From assembly GCA_021464525.1 (NCBI GenBank), contig JADRCO010000415.1:1-34175 (forward strand): a stretch of DNA of 34,175 nucleotides. Direction: 5' to 3'. The DNA is from Rhizophagus sp. LPA8_4_AMF. Taxonomy: Eukaryota > Glomeromycota > Glomeromycetes > Glomerales > Glomeraceae. Made by a program: the position numbers and the translations under genes. The notes under the pieces were generated by a model, which did not search any database, was not told where the DNA came from, and saw only the letters and a program-made list of their open reading frames with translations. This document shows positions 31,959 through 34,175 of this stretch, in pieces; the first letter of the stretch is position 1; the number at the start of each line of letters is the position of its first letter.

Positions 31959-33427
31959 TTTATCATTTATTATAATATAAAGTTAAATATTTTCATTTTA
32001 TTATTTAATTTAATTGATTCACGAAAGTAGATACAATATTTTTGTAACGTAAATATTACCAATCATAATAAAGTTAGTCGTTTGGTTGTTCTTTAATCAA
32101 ATTTTAAAAATAAAATCTATTAGATTCAGTTGTGATTTGAAATATTTGACTTTAAAATAAACTTTTGACTCCAGTTAACAAAAACTATTTATTGTACGCA
32201 TTGGAATTATGATAATTTCGGTTAGTATCCAAAAAAGGTAATAACCTTCCACCAGGCATTATCTACAAAAAGAAGTACGTAAACTCGAACTTGACCCTTT
32301 CATGTATATTTCAAACTATTTTTTAATGAAAACTTTAACTAAGTAAAACCGGGAAACAGAAGCCCGGAAACTACTAGTGATGTGCAAAATATATTTTATG
32401 TCATGCGAGAAACTCTACGTGACCATCAATATTTTGTCCTTCTCTTCGCTTCAAGTATAAGAATTACTAATATGCATAATAAATTATTATGAAAAGTAGT
32501 GTAAAAACGGAAATTAGCAAAGTATTGAACATTTATACATTTTATTCATAAAAATGAAAGTAGTTTGGGACATTAAAAGGTGCGTGGCCTTAAATTTGAC
32601 GAAATTATTTTGTTTAATTATGTTTTTATTATTGTTATATTGTATAAAAATACATGAAAACATACTTATAAATTATAAATAGCAATAAATTAATAATAAA
32701 CTTTTTGAAAAAAGCATTTTATCATATAAATTTAATGGTAAAACTTTTTTGGAACTTCTTTTGATATTTCCTTCAAAATATAATATTTGAATCTTTACTT
32801 AGTGAACTTTCAGGCTTCAAAAAGTGGAATAGCAAGTATTTTTTTTTTAAAGTGATATCATATTATTCAAATACGTATATTGTATTGTAAGTAAAGTCAA
32901 ATTTGATAATTTACATTTAATGATGAATCATTTAAATTACAAACTAAGAAACTTTAAACCATTACTAATCTAGCCTTAGTGTTTAAAAAAAGAGAGAATA
33001 ATACATACATTTAATACTTAATTCTTTTATTTAAAAATTTATTTGATTAATAAAGGGTGCAAGTTATTCATTCAATTATATTACTACATATTTATATAAT
33101 ATTTAAATTTTTAAATTAACAAAATTCTATATTTTTAGCAATAGTAATAATTTATATGATATTTTCATGTAACTGTATTCTTTTAAATCTAAAATTCGAT
33201 TTTTAATTTCGGATCGATAATAATAGTTGCGGCGCAGCAATTTTGATGACCACGGTTTAATTGGTTAACAAAAAAAAACTGATTACATCCAATACGTTAA
33301 GGTAATAAATTAGACTTATTATAAGCACTGTAAAAAATGCTGACTAATAGATAATAATAGACTATCGTTGAATTAGTCATAAGAATTACAGTATATTAGT
33401 ATGTATGAATTGTATGAATACACCCAT
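31959..33427. other. AT-rich downstream stretch, no gene seen
   Basis: There are only short frames and no conserved block from the duplication units beyond loose resemblance near 32400-32460 (TACGTGACC and CTTCTCTTCGCTTC words also seen in unit 1 and 4 flanks). A GC-richer word GTTGCGGCGCAGCAA, itself nearly palindromic, lies at about 33227-33241. Confidence 0.45.
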
Positions 33428-33431
33428 TTTT

Positions 33432-33464
33432 CGCGTTTTTCGCGTTTTTTCGCGTTTTCACGTT
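33432..33464. repeat. CGCGTTTTT short tandem repeat
   Basis: CGCGTTTTT, CGCGTTTTTT, CGCGTTTTCA and CGTT follow one another with a period of 9-10 bases. It is notable as a CpG-dense run in strongly AT-rich DNA. Confidence 0.75.
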
Positions 33465-33682
33465 ATTAGAATTTGAAAATGCATGAGTCATTGCGAATTA
33501 ATTCATGAGTCATTACAAATTATATTTTTTTCACATCATATCTATATTTCCATTACATAATATATTTCTTTATATAAGAGCTTGTACAACAAAAAATTAT
33601 ATAAAAGGACTTTATTTTTTCCTACAAATTATTTATTTCTTTAACTTATTCCTTTATGTCCTTTTATTTTTTTTTCATATTT

Positions 33683-33886
33683 TATTTTTTTCTTTTTATT
33701 TAATATGTTACTCGTATACGCGAAAAAAAATTCTAATATTCATTTTTTTTTTCTTAATACGTTTAAAAACTTTTTATTTTTTCTTTTTATTAAATACACA
33801 TTACTCATATACGCAAAAAAAAAAAAAAAATTCTAATATTCATTTTTTTTTCTTAATACATTTAAAAACTTTTATATTTTTTCTTT
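33683..33886. repeat. Two direct copies of a ~93-bp T-rich sequence
   Basis: ACTCGTATACGCG at 33710 and ACTCATATACGC at 33803 start matching segments that continue through an A run, TTCTAATATTCATTTT, a T run, CTTAATACRTTTAAAAACTTTT. The copies differ mainly in homopolymer length. A 129-codon frame crosses both copies but is all Phe/Leu/Ile/Lys from the T and A runs, so I do not call it coding. Confidence 0.75.
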
Positions 33887-34175
33887 TGAGGTGAAGCAAT
33901 ATTGATCAGGTACGAGTAAACATATATTTAATAAAAAGTTTTGGATTTCAACATTTTGGTTTTCCGCAACATACTGTAAATGTGAGTATTTTATCTGTTT
34001 ATGCCTGGTTGTCTTCAATTATAAGATACACGGGTAGTACCTTGAGGTCAATACAAAGACATGGTAATATCCGATGAGGCCTACAGCGTTTAGTGAGGAG
34101 AAATAGGGATTACCATTATTTTCAAACGCCTTTTACCATTAATTTCGCCAAACACCCCTATGCTGAGGGTATTAT
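33887..34175. other. Less AT-rich window end, unassigned
   Basis: Base composition rises in GC from about 34010 (words CGGGTAGTACCTTGAGGTC, GATGAGGCCTACAGCG). All six frames contain stops, and no tRNA or rRNA signature is visible. It could be the edge of a repeat or gene that continues outside the window. Confidence 0.35.

Noticed and set aside
33505-33894. 129-codon open frame, plus strand
   Set aside because: It is made of T and A runs across two direct repeats; almost all Phe, Leu, Ile and Lys, with no conserved segment.

Overview
The window looks like nuclear DNA of an arbuscular mycorrhizal fungus of the Rhizophagus (Glomeromycotina) type. It is very AT-rich, its genes carry many short introns of about 50-110 bases, and its gene content matches families I remember as expanded in Rhizophagus: kinases with an NWTSGN...IDxFIQ...LEWIPYDxFxDI preamble, an F-box/LRR-type protein, a Crinkler-like ubiquitin fold, and a small secreted protein. 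The assignment rests on recognition, not on a search.

Layout. 1-5.7 kb is mostly non-coding: a GC-rich array of six small hairpins (72-202), a kinase N-lobe fragment (236-355), a two-exon small secreted protein on the minus strand (1446-1878), a 33-bp minisatellite in its upstream region (2163-2330), and a field of CGAAATG-type words in inverted arms (2690-3475). 5.7-16.6 kb is a tandem array of three units of about 3.3-3.9 kb, each carrying one seven-exon gene for a LamG (concanavalin A-like) plus triple-MIR protein. A fourth unit lies at 25.9-29.8 kb. The four genes share exon lengths, an upstream block and a TATA-like site. Copy 4 is fully open. Copy 1 has a Trp-to-stop change. Copies 2 and 3 each carry a 1-nt indel at the exon 4/5 border that a downstream AG acceptor could put back in frame. 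Between units 3 and 4 sit a single-exon helical/ubiquitin-fold gene (17395-18138) and a kinase locus (19974-25123). An F-box-type gene (30525-31958) and AT-rich repeats close the window.

The most unusual feature is the kinase locus. Ten exons, all joined in phase 0, would encode about 1504 residues: nine tandem copies of a module (CxxCxxxC knuckle, NWTSGNDDID helix region, kinase N-lobe strands) followed by one kinase C-lobe. Only the ninth, C-lobe-proximal copy keeps the Gly-rich loop (GGFGKV). The first eight lack four residues there, and some also lack the VAIK lysine or the helix-C glutamate. The exon and intron pattern shows how it arose: tandem duplication of a segment running from inside exon 1, through intron 1, into the start of exon 2 of an ordinary two-exon kinase gene. 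The result is a candidate poly-pseudo-N-lobe kinase, a sensor-like or decoy-like architecture I do not recognise from any named family.

All splice models come from reading conserved donor/acceptor positions and paralog comparison; none is checked against RNA.
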